64,000 bases of DNA from Trochalopteron elliotii. Taxonomy: Eukaryota > Chordata > Aves > Passeriformes > Leiothrichidae. Below the pieces are notes generated by a model, which was not told the DNA's origin, ran no database searches, and saw only the letters and a list, made by a program, of their open reading frames with translations. Positions 13,430 to 25,892 of this stretch are shown here, one piece after another; position 1 is the stretch's first letter; each line of letters starts with the position of its first letter. The stretch spans positions 1,180,803 to 1,244,802 of the forward strand of contig JANPWX010000444.1 in the NCBI GenBank assembly GCA_024734555.1. Reading direction: 5' to 3'. Position numbers and translations under genes: made by a program.

Positions 13430-14060
13430 GATTAAATGACCCACAAGCAGTGGGGTCTGTGTGTGGCTGCATTTTGTGAAGCAGGGTGAATATCTGGGTG
13501 AGCTTCCCTGGCTCCTTCACGGCTTCCTCTCTCAGCATCTGTTTTACCCCTTCCTGTTGCCTGCTCCTTTCCCTGGCAATACCCCAGCTATACCTAGTGG
13601 CTTCTTTCCGTCTACTTTTTGGGGCTCTCTGGGTGTTTCTTATTCCTTTCATCCTGCTCTGTCTCCTCAGCCCAGCTTCCCCCCGAGGGGCAGGTGGGTG
13701 GCAGCTGTGGTGGCTGTCTGGCCCTTGCAGGAGGTGGCACTGCCAGGGCCCAGGCCTGGGCTGGCCTTTCAGGTGAGCTCCAGCAGCCTGGTCAAGGGGA
13801 GTGTGGGCTACACCAGGGCATGGTTTAGGCCAGAGGGAAAGCAGGGAAAAATGGGCCAGCTACAGTGTAATGGAAGGAGCAAAAAAGCCCTGGATCACTC
13901 ACTTCTTCATGTACCTTCTTCCCACTGAACTCCCATGGCTTCAGTCCTTCTTCAGGTCAGGAGTTTCCTCTCCTTCCTTCCAGCTTTCTCCTCTCCCGCA
14001 TTTCCCTCTCTCCTCTTCTCTTCTGGTGTGCTCCAGCCTGGGCTGGACCTTGAAACAGAG
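13430..14060. other. GC- and pyrimidine-rich island, origin unknown
   Basis: Base composition shifts abruptly from the AT-rich surroundings to GC-rich sequence with many C/T runs. Overlapping open frames of up to 155 codons on the plus strand are explained by the low frequency of stop codons, and their translations are Pro/Ser/Leu-rich without domains. A short piece at 13731-13772 has an exon-like layout. The island abuts the inner (U5) side of the minus-strand LTR fragment at 14066, so it may be leader or internal retroviral sequence read on the minus strand, but no gag, pol or env motif was recognised. A GC-rich unique segment is the alternative. Confidence 0.35.
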
Positions 14061-14065
14061 ATGGT

Positions 14066-14235
14066 AAATGTAGCAATGGGGAACAAAGAGATACGGAGTC
14101 CCTTATGCATCCAAAGGAGATCACTTTATTGTAAAAATCACCTCCCTTTTATACCTTCAATCTCAACCAGACAAAACCAAATTTAACAGAACAAGTGATG
14201 CCTTAAGTTTTAGCTCTCGTGTTTTTCAGAATCTG
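14066..14235 (-). mobile_element. Endogenous retrovirus LTR fragment, reversed
   Basis: Read on the minus strand, a TATA box (complement of ttttata, 14147-14153) precedes an AATAAA polyadenylation signal (complement of tttatt, 14125-14130) by about 20 bases. A U5-like tail follows, ending in CA near 14068. This order fits the U3-R-U5 core of an avian retroviral LTR. The U3 side merges with the plus-strand LTR that follows, so the outer boundary is uncertain. Confidence 0.5.
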
Positions 14236-14655
14236 TGCTGCCTAGGGGTGTAGTTCTAAGCCTCATATTAAGTGCTAGTAAGCCCTCTTCACAGAGTAGG
14301 TAGACAAAACAAATCTTTTTCCAGATGGAGACCAAGGACAATGGTTACAAGTTTTCAGGCCCAAAAGCATAAACAACAGTGGACTGAAGAGAGAAAACAA
14401 GAAGGATGGGACTTCATAATCTGAAGCTGTAATTGGACAATTAACCCAAATATCCAAATGAACCAAAACTTATGAAAGTATAAGACCTTGTGACTGGTTG
14501 TCCATTTTGTGACCATTTTAAGTCCACCTTGGGTGTAGCCCTGGCCAGGCTCTTGCACTGCCTAAGGTGTATCTTTAAAGGCCTTTTAATAAACACCTAC
14601 TTTATTCTCTACTTCTGTTCAGTCTCTGTTCCAGGTCAGCCTTCCCAAGGCATCA
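14236..14655 (+). mobile_element. Solo LTR of an avian endogenous retrovirus
   Basis: It begins with a TG and ends ccaaggcatca. Near the 3' end it carries AATAAA (14588-14593) and a U5-like segment tctgttccaggtcagcc. The promoter-proximal stretch gaaagtataagaccttgtga supplies a TATA-like element. This is the layout of bird ERV LTRs. No primer-binding site or internal region follows, so it reads as a solo LTR, and it lies next to an oppositely oriented LTR piece. Confidence 0.65.
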
Positions 14656-17600
14656 GTTCAGCATGCATTGCTGGCTCAACAAAAAATAAAAATCAAGCAT
14701 TCAAAAAAATATCAAAAAATCTCAGGGATGAGCTAATTAATAAAGGGCTTTTCTCTTAGCAATGGTATATGTTTCATAATGCACTTCCAGAGTAGCTGTG
14801 TGCCAGTGAGATCTTTTCTTATCTCATCATGTATCAGGATTGTTAATATCAGCCTTCTTAAGTGGACACCCTAGGACAGAATCTGACTTTAATTCTGTTA
14901 CTTGCAGTTGTACTGTTTGCTGTTGCAGTTTATAAAACAGGTACCTTCGCACTGTGTTGCTATGGGTTTTTCCTTGTATTTACTGAGAAGAGATAGATGA
15001 TTTATTTGTCTAGTGTCTCAGCAAATTCCTTCCTGCTCTGTTTTGGGAAGGGTTGAATCTGATCTTTTTCAAATTATGAGGAATGGTTTTCTTTGTTTCT
15101 AAAGCATTAAAGATCTTTGTGGTTATTTATATATAGGAGTTAATGGAAGTAGGTTATCTCTTAGCTCTGTTTAAACAGACTTTGTTTAGATCAGCTCAGG
15201 AAGTTCTCTTCTGTCTGTGCCAAACTGAAATAGTGCATTGAGATGTAGGAGAAGTGAGGGGTATTCTGGTTCATTTCATGCACTGGATAGGCAAAATTTT
15301 CAATTTATCTTATTCATAGCCTGCCTCAATTCTGAAATCATTTACTGAAAATTCAGAAGTTGTTGATACGACAAAGTTCTGTAAAATGTGAAAAATTTAA
15401 TAGTTATTGGTGTACATATTGGGCAATTACTTAACTGCTGTTTCTTGTTGATAAGACACCAGTGTAGCTCCAAAAAGGGGAGGAAGAGGCAGGATGGAGA
15501 GCCCACTAAGGAAAATGAGCAAACTTTAAATACAAATTTAAGCAGAATTTCTCTCATTTCCATTAAAACTCTTTCCCAAATGGAAAATGCTGGACATGAA
15601 AATAACAGTGTCAGAACATCTGCTGACCAATTGTTTATGTGGTTAGTATTAATATTTTCTGACAGTGTTCAGTAGCACTGAAGAAGTACATCCTAGCATC
15701 TGTAACATCAGTGTTTCTGTTGCAGTCTTCTGGCAAAATACAGTTTCTATAACATAAATCATGGGAGGTTTTCAGAGGAAGATGGAACACAGAAAGAAAA
15801 TGTAGGACATAGTCTGACACGAGCTTTATTATGAAGTAGTGGAAAAAGGAAAATAGTGTTTATATGGTGTGTTTGCATATAAACTTGGAAATACTCCACA
15901 TAATTAAGATGCACTTTTAACTACACTTTTTCATTAATACTTCCAGAAAATAAGTACTTTTCATGAAAGCTTCTTCTTCACAAATTTTTATTCTGAACTG
16001 TTATTTCTTTTGTTTGACTTCTTATATATGTCGTCTCACTTTTCTGCGATTGGATGGTGAGCTTAATTCTTCCTTGAGATATGCAGAAAATTTTCAAAGG
16101 ATATATATGTAAAGATTGAGGATTTATAGAGCTGTATTCTGTCTAAAGAAACCCTTGTCCAATAAACTAGCAAGTTATTTTTTTTCTGTCAAGTAGAGAG
16201 TACAGCAACTGTACAGTCCTCTGTCTTGGGTTTCTCTGAAGGTGAAAAAAATGACAGGATAATTGCTTATCATGGCAGTTTGGAGCCTTTTAAAACAAAC
16301 AGCCTCCCTGAGTATATATAAAGTGATGGTGGCAGCAGCTTTTGATTACAAAATGTCAAGGGACAGGTTTTGGCCAAGGTTTTCAAACTAATTGGGTCAA
16401 GCTAGAGGCAGCAGAATACAGGTTCTGGCTTCACATAGGTTGATGCGTTTAAGATTTCACTGAATCTGACACAGAATGACATTACAGAAATGGGTAGTAA
16501 GCAAGCTTTAAAAAGCTTAGTAGTGTTCTTGTATTCTCAGATGCATTATCTAATAAAAATATTTCATCTTGCCAGTAGAATGCCTTGAGGATTTGTGTGC
16601 TGCAGATTAATTATAATAGAATGTGCAGTATTGTGAGTCCATTTGCTGTTTCATTTTTTCCACAGAAATTTCTTAATGATTAAAGTTGTCTCTGCTTATT
16701 TCCCAAGAAACAGGGAACAAATGGTCTCTGATACATTTAATTTGTGAAATCAATTCTGTATGAGAAACTTTTACTTTGGGGTGTTTCAAATATTCTGAAG
16801 ATTTTAGGTGCCTCAGAGTCTAACTAGGACTGATGAAAACATTTTATCTTTTTTAATCAAAATTCATTCCTAAAGAAGAAGGATTTTCAGGAGTAACAAA
16901 ATCAAGTGGCTTTTCAACAATCTGTAAATTAGTGTCAGGTACTAACTTTGGGGATAGGATTCCAAAACTAAAAATAAACAAATTTAAAGGGGTAAAAACA
17001 TGGTAGTAGTTCCTAAATAAATATTTTGATATCTTTCATGTTTTGAAATTACTTTTCAGTTTAAAATTTTAAAAAATTATTTTAAGGGGTCAAAATTCAA
17101 TAGCCACATTCTCTAAAATCCAGAAAATTTTCAACTTCAGAAAAATACCATTGAAGTTAAAAAAGAATTCTGAGTTTTGTAGTCCACACTAACATATTCA
17201 TCTTAGACTTCTACTGATTCCTTTAATTTTTTTTTGTCTTGTCAATCATTTTAATTTCAGCATGAAGTAATCCTTAATTTTCTGTTCCAAGCTAAATCTG
17301 TCAAATTCAGAAAGAAAAAAGTACAGCCCTCTGCTTTTCTATCCTGTTTGTAGCCAAAAATTAAAGTTACAATCTCTTACTTCGAAATAGGCAGTCTATT
17401 GAAAGCAATGCTCTGCAAATTTTTGAGGAAATTCCTATGAGATTTGTAGTAAAAGTGAAATAAGAAATCTGGAATTCAGTTATAAAGTCACTGTGAACTA
17501 CATAATAAAGAAGACTATAAGCAGTGTGAGGGACAGATTTGTTGGACAACTGTTTCCAGAGTCTGTGTTTTGCCAGTAGAATTCAAAGTGGTACTCTGAA

Positions 17601-19695
17601 TTATTGGAGTTTTGAAAGAATACTTAAATTTTTGTTTCGTAATTCACCAGATTTTAATTGATATTCTTACTTAGTAAAAGGAAGAAAATAAAATTTTAAT
17701 ATTATTTCATCATCTTTACTGCCTTTCCAGCATCTGGAATTTTGAATGATATTTGGAGAAATAGAAGTGTAATGATAAAACACTTTTGAAAGTTGCAGAG
17801 TTAGATCAATGCCTCAATATCTCCTAAAATCCTATAATAGTAGCATGACAACCAAGTTGGTTTAAAATGACAAATAAAAAGAACTTGAAGATGTCTTTTA
17901 ATGGTTCTGTTGAAATGTTAATTCTACCTCAAGAATACCAGATTTTTGGGCATTTACAGACACACTTTTATTATCAACCCGTTTAGGCATTTTTGCTCTA
18001 TAACTGAATATTTTATTAATGGTATATTTTAAAGTAATTATTGCAACAGAGAAGTGGTAAATCATATCCATATCTGTCTTTGTGAGCCTATAAAGCATGC
18101 AATTTTAAGGGCTTTAAGATATCTGGGTCCTGTCATGCAAAGTCCTGCAGTCACAAATCTAATTGATTTGTGTGTTAGTGATGACTGCTATTCTATGAAG
18201 CAATTCCATAACTTTAGCACTGAAAATTTGGCTTTTGTTACATAAACCCATTTGAAAACAAAACACTTGTTGGGAGAAGTGTGATAAAGATAATTTAAGC
18301 AGAAACAAAAAATTTAACTTTGGAAAGGACATGTCAGAACTCAGCTGGAGAACCAGAAGCAGAACTCAGCAAATATGGAATGATTGGCATGAAAAAAGAA
18401 AGTAGGTTTTTAACTTCATAACGTTATTTTAATTTTAAAAACTATTTATCTTTCTATCCTATGTCTCATTCTGTTTCTGTATAGTAAGTAACCTTTGCTT
18501 CAGGAAAATTTTGTGGGATGAGACACAATGTCACTGGTACAAATTCAGCATAGTGACCTCCCTGTCTGTTTTCATTTGCGCTGTAGAAAACAGGCATTTT
18601 TAAACAGCATCTGGTTCTTAAGCATTCTTCAAAACATGTTTGTAAGGGGAATATCTCAACAGATCTGGAGAAAGGATATAGAATCTAAGAATTTGTATGC
18701 TTTTTCATCTATACTCACTACCTAAGATGTGTTGCCTAGCCTTGAAAATCCTGTACAATGTTTCATATCCAGACCTCCTTAGTAATGCCAGCAGTATGCA
18801 AAACTGCCTTCAGAATTTCTGGGAACTGAAACCAGTTCTGTCACTGAAATGGCAATGAGCATTCTAGTGCATCAAATGATGCTCAGAACAGTTTAACTTC
18901 TATACTTTTGCAGTCATATATAATTGTCATTAAATTAAGTCCTCACTCAGGAAAAAGGAAGATTAATTTGTCCCAAGGCTCTCATCTTTGAAAATATTTT
19001 TATTTCCTCCTAATACTTCACCCATGCTCCACAACAGTAGTGTTCCATCTGCTTTCAAAGGCATTCACCCTACAGCAACTGGTGCAAGGGAAATGAGACC
19101 TACATTTTCCTGCCGTATACTTTTTCTCTTCCCTTTTTTTCTGGTATGTATTCAGTTCTTTCCCCTCTAATCCACAGAAGGGAATATATTCTCATTTTAC
19201 ACCTGTTCCTGAAATAATTTCCAGTAAGGTTCAAACTGGAAATTCAGTTTAGAGACTGGCTAGCCGCTATATAATAGGTGAAGGATGAAGAATCCTCTTC
19301 CTCCATTATCTTAATGTCCAATTCCATTCCAATGCCAAAGAAAAACACATTTTCTGGTTATTATCTTATCAACAAACGCTATGTGTTGGTTGACATAGGA
19401 CTGCTTAGAGAACTAAAAATGTATGTTTATATTTAGAGTCACTTAAGAGCAGTATTGGAAAGCATTGCTTTTATTAATATTTTGAGGAAAAGATCACCAG
19501 ATAAAAACCTTCTGCAAAGCTCATGATTTTCTCTGTGTTAACAGAGTAATGATTAACTTCCAGTCATTGTAGACCAGTCATGCAATGTTCAATTAACTCC
19601 TTTACGATGGAAAACCTTAGCAGAGATTCTGATACTACACTGTAGAAGTAGCCTAACTAATAGTAACTGCTTAACTTCACAGCAGTACAGACACA
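14656..19695. other. AT-rich unique DNA, no gene seen
   Basis: About 5 kb without a recognised repeat or exon. Open frames are short and mostly in overlapping opposite frames. The segment around 16560-16740 is repeat-free with several TTAATTA-type motifs, but no function can be supported. Confidence 0.5.
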
Positions 19696-19696
19696 A

Positions 19697-19831
19697 AAAT
19701 TAGCTCATTTGGTTAAAGCATGATGTTAACAATGCTAACCTTGTGGCTTTGATCCTCATGTAAGCCACTGACTTAACTGCTCTCCTTAATTCTTGTGGGT
19801 CCCTTCCAACTCAGAATATTCTGTGATTTGA
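19697..19831 (+). mobile_element. tRNA-Ile-derived SINE with CR1-like tail (TguSINE1-like)
   Basis: The head (about 19699-19764) follows tRNA-Ile(AAT): an A-box-like tagctcatttgg, an anticodon-arm region with gttaacaatgc, and a B-box-like ctttgatcctc. The 3' part (about 19793-19831) is CR1 3' terminal sequence with the gggtcccttccaactcagaa motif and a terminal attctgtg-type repeat. A tRNA-Ile head joined to a CR1-type tail is the structure reported for TguSINE1 of zebra finch and relatives. Such elements are transcribed by RNA polymerase III and borrow CR1 enzymes for integration. The head is diverged and its acceptor stem is lost, so it is not a functional tRNA. Confidence 0.78.
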
Positions 19832-22800
19832 AATAGGTGTAAGAGAGTAATAGGGGAAAAATGGAAAAAAACCAAGAATTAAATGTTTTAGTTCTGGGGT
19901 AGAGTGTGAGAAGCAATTTAGCCTTTGAACAACATATAAATGATGCATAAATGCATACTTGTTTTCATATTATTTGTCAGATATATTTGTGTGTTTAAGT
20001 GATTTTCAAAGTCTGGATTCTGCATTAAAGAAAAAATAATTGTTTCTTTTCAGCTGTATCTAATATGATTCAGAATAATGCTTTAAAGAAAATAAAAAAA
20101 ATTCTTTTGCCTGAAAATCAAGTTTCTAATGCTCCTCCAGCAAAAAAGTAAAAGATGTCTACAGACTGAATAATAACAAGATCGTTGGGGTTTGAGGTTT
20201 TGTTAGGGAACAAAGAATTACACTGACCTCCTATAAGAACATTTCAGCAGCCTTTCTTAATGTTAGGCTGCTAAGTATTGTATCCAAGGACTGTCGACAC
20301 ATTCTGTAGCTGGGCAGAGATGAATAATTTGTTCAATAACTGTACTCCCCTTCACCATCTGGAAGTTTTATGAAATACAATAATGTTAAACTTATTAACT
20401 AATAAAAATGCATTGATTTCTCCAGCAAACAGTTCTTGCACTGCAGATTAATTTTGTAAATTTACTGGGATTGCTGTTTGTGAGTCTGGCTTCCCTGGTT
20501 AATTAAGCAAATCAGTTGATGTTTCTGTTTTTGTCTGAAATAGAAATCTGTACAGAGGGTAAAGCAGCACATTTTCTGCCTGATGGCTGTAAGGAAGGAG
20601 ATTAAAACCTCTCAAAACTGTTGCTACATTTGCAGAACCAGGCTCATTCATGTCTTTAATGCTTCCATTTTTAAGACTAAATGGAATGCTTCAAAGGGTC
20701 TTGCTTTCATGGCCTATTTTCTCTCTTTTATCCATCCTGGAGTAAGGAGATAGAGAAAGAAGCTGAAAGAGTCCGGATTTACTATTTTTCTTTAAAGGCT
20801 AATGCTGCTACCAGTGACCTACTCTTAACCTTTAGTCTTGTGCCATTATTAGACAAAAAAAAAATTAAATGTTCTTGTCAGGATTTTCACCTGTGCCTAA
20901 GTGAGATAGTTATTCAAGATTAATACTGAGTTATAGCCTAACTAAAAGTCTCCCTGGGAAGTTACCATATTACTGGAGAAAAGGGGTGAAGCATAGTGTT
21001 AACCTTCACCCCCTTCCAATTTTGGCCATGCAGATGAAACTGTTGGGGACAAATGAAAAGTTTGGCTCATTTCCTTCGTTTTTGTATTGCTAAGTTTTCT
21101 TTTCTCTTTCATTAGTAATGATGTAATTAGTGTTTCTTTTATAAATATAATATAACAGTGTTTAAATACTTCTTTCTAAAATGTAATTGCTTTGTTTCTC
21201 CCTTCTGTTCATTCTGTTTTCCCCATGTCATTTATACTTCAGTGAGAGAAATAGACAGGTGCTCATTAGCGCAAAATTAGTCTCTACAGCAGAGAAGATG
21301 TCACAGAATATTGGGATGTTGAGCAATTGATATTCATGATAGGCAAGACCTTCACATCACAGTGTGTTGCTTTTTAACTGCCTTCTAGGATTGCAATCTG
21401 AAAGGCAGTATCCCCCTAAAACAGCAACGTATTGATTTATCTACTGATAAAATAAAATATAATATATGGGTAAAAGTACTGTTTCACTAAGAAGCACCAA
21501 TAAACTGACATTTTTACATAAAATAGAGAAGGTAAACAAGCTTTCAAGGTGATTAATCTTACTGTAGCTGATACAAATTATCACAGGGTGAATGCAAGCT
21601 CAATGAAAACCGTGTAAATCACATTTATTGTCCTTGAGTTAAATCTAAACGTCCTATTGCTGTTTGGGATATTCATCTTGCTCGTCTTTCTTAAGGTCTC
21701 TGTGTACTTCTTTAGAATTTCAACTGGATTTTCACAAGCTCCTTGCTCTATTATGATAAGGGGAATGAAGTTGAGTATATATTGCACATTATTTATGTGG
21801 GTAAAATAAACTTAAAAGCACAAATAATCTTCCCTTTTTGTATGATAAGAACAAATTCTCAAAGATTTTTTTAAGTTTCTTTGCAGATTGTCATTTAAAT
21901 TGTGACCTTTTAGAAACTGTAGCTAGCCTGCAATTCTGAGTTCCAAAGCATTCAACAATGACTGGGGAAACAGTTATGTGTATCGGACAAACCTTATTTG
22001 AGTTTTTAATTATCACTATTTATTCAATTGTTGTAGCACAAGTAGTTTACATAAAAATACTTTAAATTATTTTATGCCTAGGCACAAATATCAGTAATCT
22101 ATTTCAATAAAGTGCATCAGTAATATTTTCAGAATTAAGAGGTTTAATTGGTCTACCTTCAACTTATTTTAATGGAATGTCTGTACATTTTTGTTGTTTT
22201 TATGATGAGCTGGATATGGAAAGAGCTCTACTTTCTGCCCTGTAGAATTTTGTAAATGTAGATTTTTGTAACATAGTCTGATCCTGCACATTTTACTCAT
22301 GAGGCATTTTTATATCAGTAAACTTGTAGTTAAATGGTTTATATGTGTGTTCAGTAGGTGATCCTGCCATCCATAAATCCCTGAAGGCGCTATGCAGTCC
22401 ATTTTGTCATACAGGTGCACCACACTAATAAGCCATAACAAACCTTCCCACTCAAGACACTAAGAGTGGATTCCAGCTGTTTTTGAAAAAAATTGTATCA
22501 CTGTTAGTTTTAATGAAAGTCTTTGTGTGTCTTGACCGGAAAACAGCATGATCAGAACTTTATTTAAGCAGAATGTCAAATGAAGGGAGAAGAGCACAAG
22601 ACTTTTTTGGAATTATAAGATGCAACTTGTAATTGTACTTATCCTGACAGGAATGAGCAATAGCATTTAGTTAGGCATGGCCTTAAGTGTTTGCTTTCTA
22701 TGCAAACTTGAACTACAGCAAATATCAAGGGGAAAAGTTATTGCTCTTTGTAAATAAATGCTGAAAATACTATATAAGATTGTAAAATAAACCCTTGTTT

Positions 22801-24033
22801 TTTGTGTACTCTCAGCACACATTGCAGCTTATAATATCAAGGATATGTGAAGTATAAGAGAAAAATGTATTTTTAATAGATCTGCATGGTTGTTGTTTGA
22901 GGTATATGAATAGCTCATTTTGTTTAGTATTTCAGCTGCAGATCTTGCCAGTCATCTCAATTACAATAACAACAAATGCCTTGTGTGTTTAATTAATGTG
23001 GAGTTATACTGAAAATGCAACCACAAATAATTTCTGATATGCATTGCTATTTTTGAGATTTGTCACCTTATTTGTAAATAGCAGACTCATCCTTCAGAAA
23101 AAATTAAAAATTTATGAAAAACTAAATGCCTTTTTCAAGCTTTTGCTTGAAAGATGGCACTTTACATTAAAGCATTACATGCCTGATGATGACCATACTT
23201 TCTTGGCTTTACCTGCAGGAGCCCTTTATTTTGAGAAAAGGAAACAGAAAAAAAAATTGTCTTGAATTAACTAATCTAAGGTGTGCAAAGATTATTTTGT
23301 TCTGCAAATTAAAAAAGGCTTAGGGGACCCAGGGAGAACATTGTTCCTTGAATCAGTAACAAAACTCACTCCTTTTAGCAGGATTTTTTTCAGCAGGAGC
23401 ATTCTCCTGAAAAGAAAGCACATTGAACTGGACTAATAGTAGTGCTAAATATTTGCATACCTTCTGGTCATGCAATTCTTAGTTTTGCATTTTTATTGCC
23501 CACAAAACGCTGGAAGAATTGTGTGGGAACTTCTAAATAGACAATGTCTTTAAGGCCCACTCATTCTGTAGATCTGAGTATCTCACCTCGTTTCTCAGAC
23601 CTGAATCACAGAGTGATGCGCTGAAGAGCCTAGGAAGAAAGGATGCCCATACAAACCTGATTATTTAGAAGAAAGTATAGCAGAGCGCAAAGTTCCAGTT
23701 TGTTTCTTCCTTCTGTTTTGGGATTATTTAAATGCAGTTTACCTTTCCCTAAGGTCAAAGCTGTTGTGTGGTCTTGCTTGATCCATGGAAATGTAAGTAT
23801 CTGTCATTGTTGCTGAACATATCCTCTGTCGTTCAACAAAAAAGAGACAAACGCTCTTGTTCTCAGTGAATACTTTTTTCACATCAAAATAAATTTGTTT
23901 TAAACTTGTTGCTTTTGAACTTGCAGCTCTGAGCACTGCAACGTCTGGTCAGACTAGCTGATATAGTGTCAATATAGTTCCATTAATGTAATACCCATTA
24001 ATGCCTGAAAGCAAGCTAACTGCTACAACAGGG
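19832..24033. other. AT-rich unique DNA, no gene seen
   Basis: About 4.2 kb without recognised repeats. The stretch near 20400-20530 is balanced in composition and repeat-free but shows no exon structure. Confidence 0.5.
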
Positions 24034-25245
24034 TGTGCTGGTTTCAGCTGGGGTAAAGTTAATTTTCTTCCCAGTGGCTGGTGTGATATATGTTCTGAAA
24101 TAAATATGTGTATCAAGTATGTTATATGTTCTAAAATAAAACTGTGCTACAAGTTTAGGTTTCCAAAAATTGTAAAGGTGTTTCTGACTGCCGAAACCCC
24201 TTTGCAACTGTAAAGAATCTCAGAGAATCACAGGGCTAAGCCAAAATTTACAACAGAAAACATCTGGCTCAACAGGAAATGCCTCGTCCATCCAGGGTGG
24301 ACCTGCCACTTCTCCTATGATCAACACCTGATATGGATCTAGGAGAGGAGAACCTGGAGATGTCACGTATCAGCATCCCAATGCTCAGTTCTTGGAACTC
24401 AATTCAGGTCCTCAGCTATGCCAGGTAAGGCTTTCAGAAACTGAACAGCGAGAAAAAGAAAGTGTGTGATTATGTACAGTGGAAAAAGACTAACAATAAA
24501 ATTGCTTCAAGGAAGAAAAACTGTATAAAAACTGCACCCTGAACCTAAGAACTTGTGAACGGGGAGGGATTAGCTCAGTTGTGGCTGTCCCTGCATTCAC
24601 CTAACCTCAATACCCGGGGATTGGAGTTGTATTCTTTTATTGTGGCTGTCCGAAATTAATTTCAAATAGCGAAATAAAATTACTTTATATTAAATTAGCT
24701 ACTGATTCTCTATAACACTGGCATGGGGGTGTGTTTTGGATTTGTGCTGAACGCAGGGTTGATAATGTGGAGATGTTTTTGTTATTGCTGAGCAGGGGTT
24801 GCCCAGAGCCGAGGCCTTTTCTGGTTCTCGTACTGCCAGGCTGGAGAGGAGACTGGGAGTGCGAGGGGACACAGCCAGGACAGGTGACCCAAACTGACCA
24901 GAGGGATATTCCAGACCATGTGACATCCTGCTCAGTATGTAAAGTGGGGGAAGAAGGAGGAAAGGGAGAATGTTTAGAGCGATGGCTTTTGTCTTTCCAA
25001 CTCACTGTTACATGCGCTGGGGCCCTGCTCTCCTGGGAATGGCTGAACACCTGTCTGCCCACGGAAGCAGGAATTAATTCTTTGTTTTGTTTTGCTTGTG
25101 TATGCAGATTTTGATTTCCTTGTTGAACCGTGTTTATCTCATCCCACGAGTTCTCTGGCTTGTACTGTTCCAGTTCTCTCCCTGATCTCTCTGGTGTGGG
25201 ATGACTGTGTGGGGCTTGGCTGCTGGCAGTGGGTAGGCCACAGCA
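24034..25245 (+). mobile_element. Avian ERV solo LTR (family A), interrupted by another LTR
   Basis: The 5' part (24034-24083, tgtgctggtt followed by cagctggggtaaagttaatt) and the 3' part (24718-25245) are one LTR. The same order is seen without interruption in the copy at 55133-55658. Shared landmarks in the 3' part are gttttggatttgtg, ggggacacagccaggaca, the gagggatattcca segment, a degraded TATA region near 24940, and the end ggccacagca. No internal retroviral genes are attached. The split is caused by the element at 24084-24717. Confidence 0.85.
24084..24717 (+). mobile_element. Solo LTR (family B) nested inside the family A LTR
   Basis: A 634-bp block starting TGATA and ending TAACA splits the family A LTR exactly where the intact copy at 55 kb is continuous. 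Flanks are ctggt on the left (24078-24082) and ctggc on the right (24718-24722), a 5-base target duplication with one mismatch. Inside are a TATA box (tataaaa, 24534-24540), the shared segment tgtggctgtcc near 24640, and AATAAA at about 24673. No coding sequence is present, which fits recombination between the LTRs of a former provirus. It must be younger than its host LTR. Confidence 0.75.
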
Positions 25246-25892
25246 CAGCCTAATTAGCCTGTGTGGAGTGTGGTTCTAAGATGCTTGCTGCTTATGAGAG
25301 CAGAACTTGCTTGGGTATCACTGCAAGGTACTGTTTTATTCCCCAAAACACAACCTATCATGAGTCTGTATTTGACAAGGTTGGTTTGAATAGGTTCAAA
25401 CCTATTATGCCTCCCATTGTTGTCATTGTTCGAAGTGTCAAATATCATGTTGAAAGGCTTTGACTAAACCATTTCTTTCTAAATTTTAACTAAAATAATT
25501 GTTACTATCTTAATGTATCAAAAGCAAAAAATAAAAAAGCAAAAAATAAAAAAGCTTTATTTCATGGTCCTAATCTCTAGCTCCTTTAAAGTCGACAAAT
25601 GAAATCTCCCTTCATTGGCTTAAATTTCAGCACTGTTCACTTTCCACAGAGTTAAATATTTTACCTTTTTGTTGTTGTTGTTGTTGTTTTGTTTTGTGTA
25701 TCCAACACAGATTTTCCTACTTGCTTTTTTGTTAGTCTTGCTTCTCAGACTGACAAACTTGATAAAGATTAGGTCTTCAGCAAAAAAGCCAAATTGTGGT
25801 TAAAAGTATGCATTTAGAATATTCCAGAATGTATTGCAATAGATGTGATTATAAATTTGTGCAATTAAAACATAGAAGGAAGTTATAGTAGA
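25246..25892. other. Spacer with simple repeats
   Basis: This 0.65 kb between LTRs holds a duplicated A-rich unit (agcaaaaaataaaaa-like, 25512-25553) and a short (GTT)n run at 25671-25690. No gene seen. Confidence 0.6.

Noticed and set aside
13461..13928. 155-codon plus-strand ORF in the GC-rich island
   Set aside because: Overlapping frames are open on both strands because stop codons are rare in GC-rich DNA; the translation is Pro/Ser-rich without domains or a conserved start context.
19697..19764. A functional tRNA-Ile gene
   Set aside because: The acceptor stem is missing and the arms are mutated; the CR1 tail shows it is a SINE head.
24565..24600. tRNA-like segment (ttagctcagttgtggctgtc)
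   Set aside because: It resembles an A box, but there is no anticodon arm or B box and it sits inside the family B LTR.
24685..25114. ORFs of 125-127 codons on both strands
   Set aside because: They lie entirely within the family A LTR and its junction with the nested LTR; LTRs of this kind are not protein-coding.
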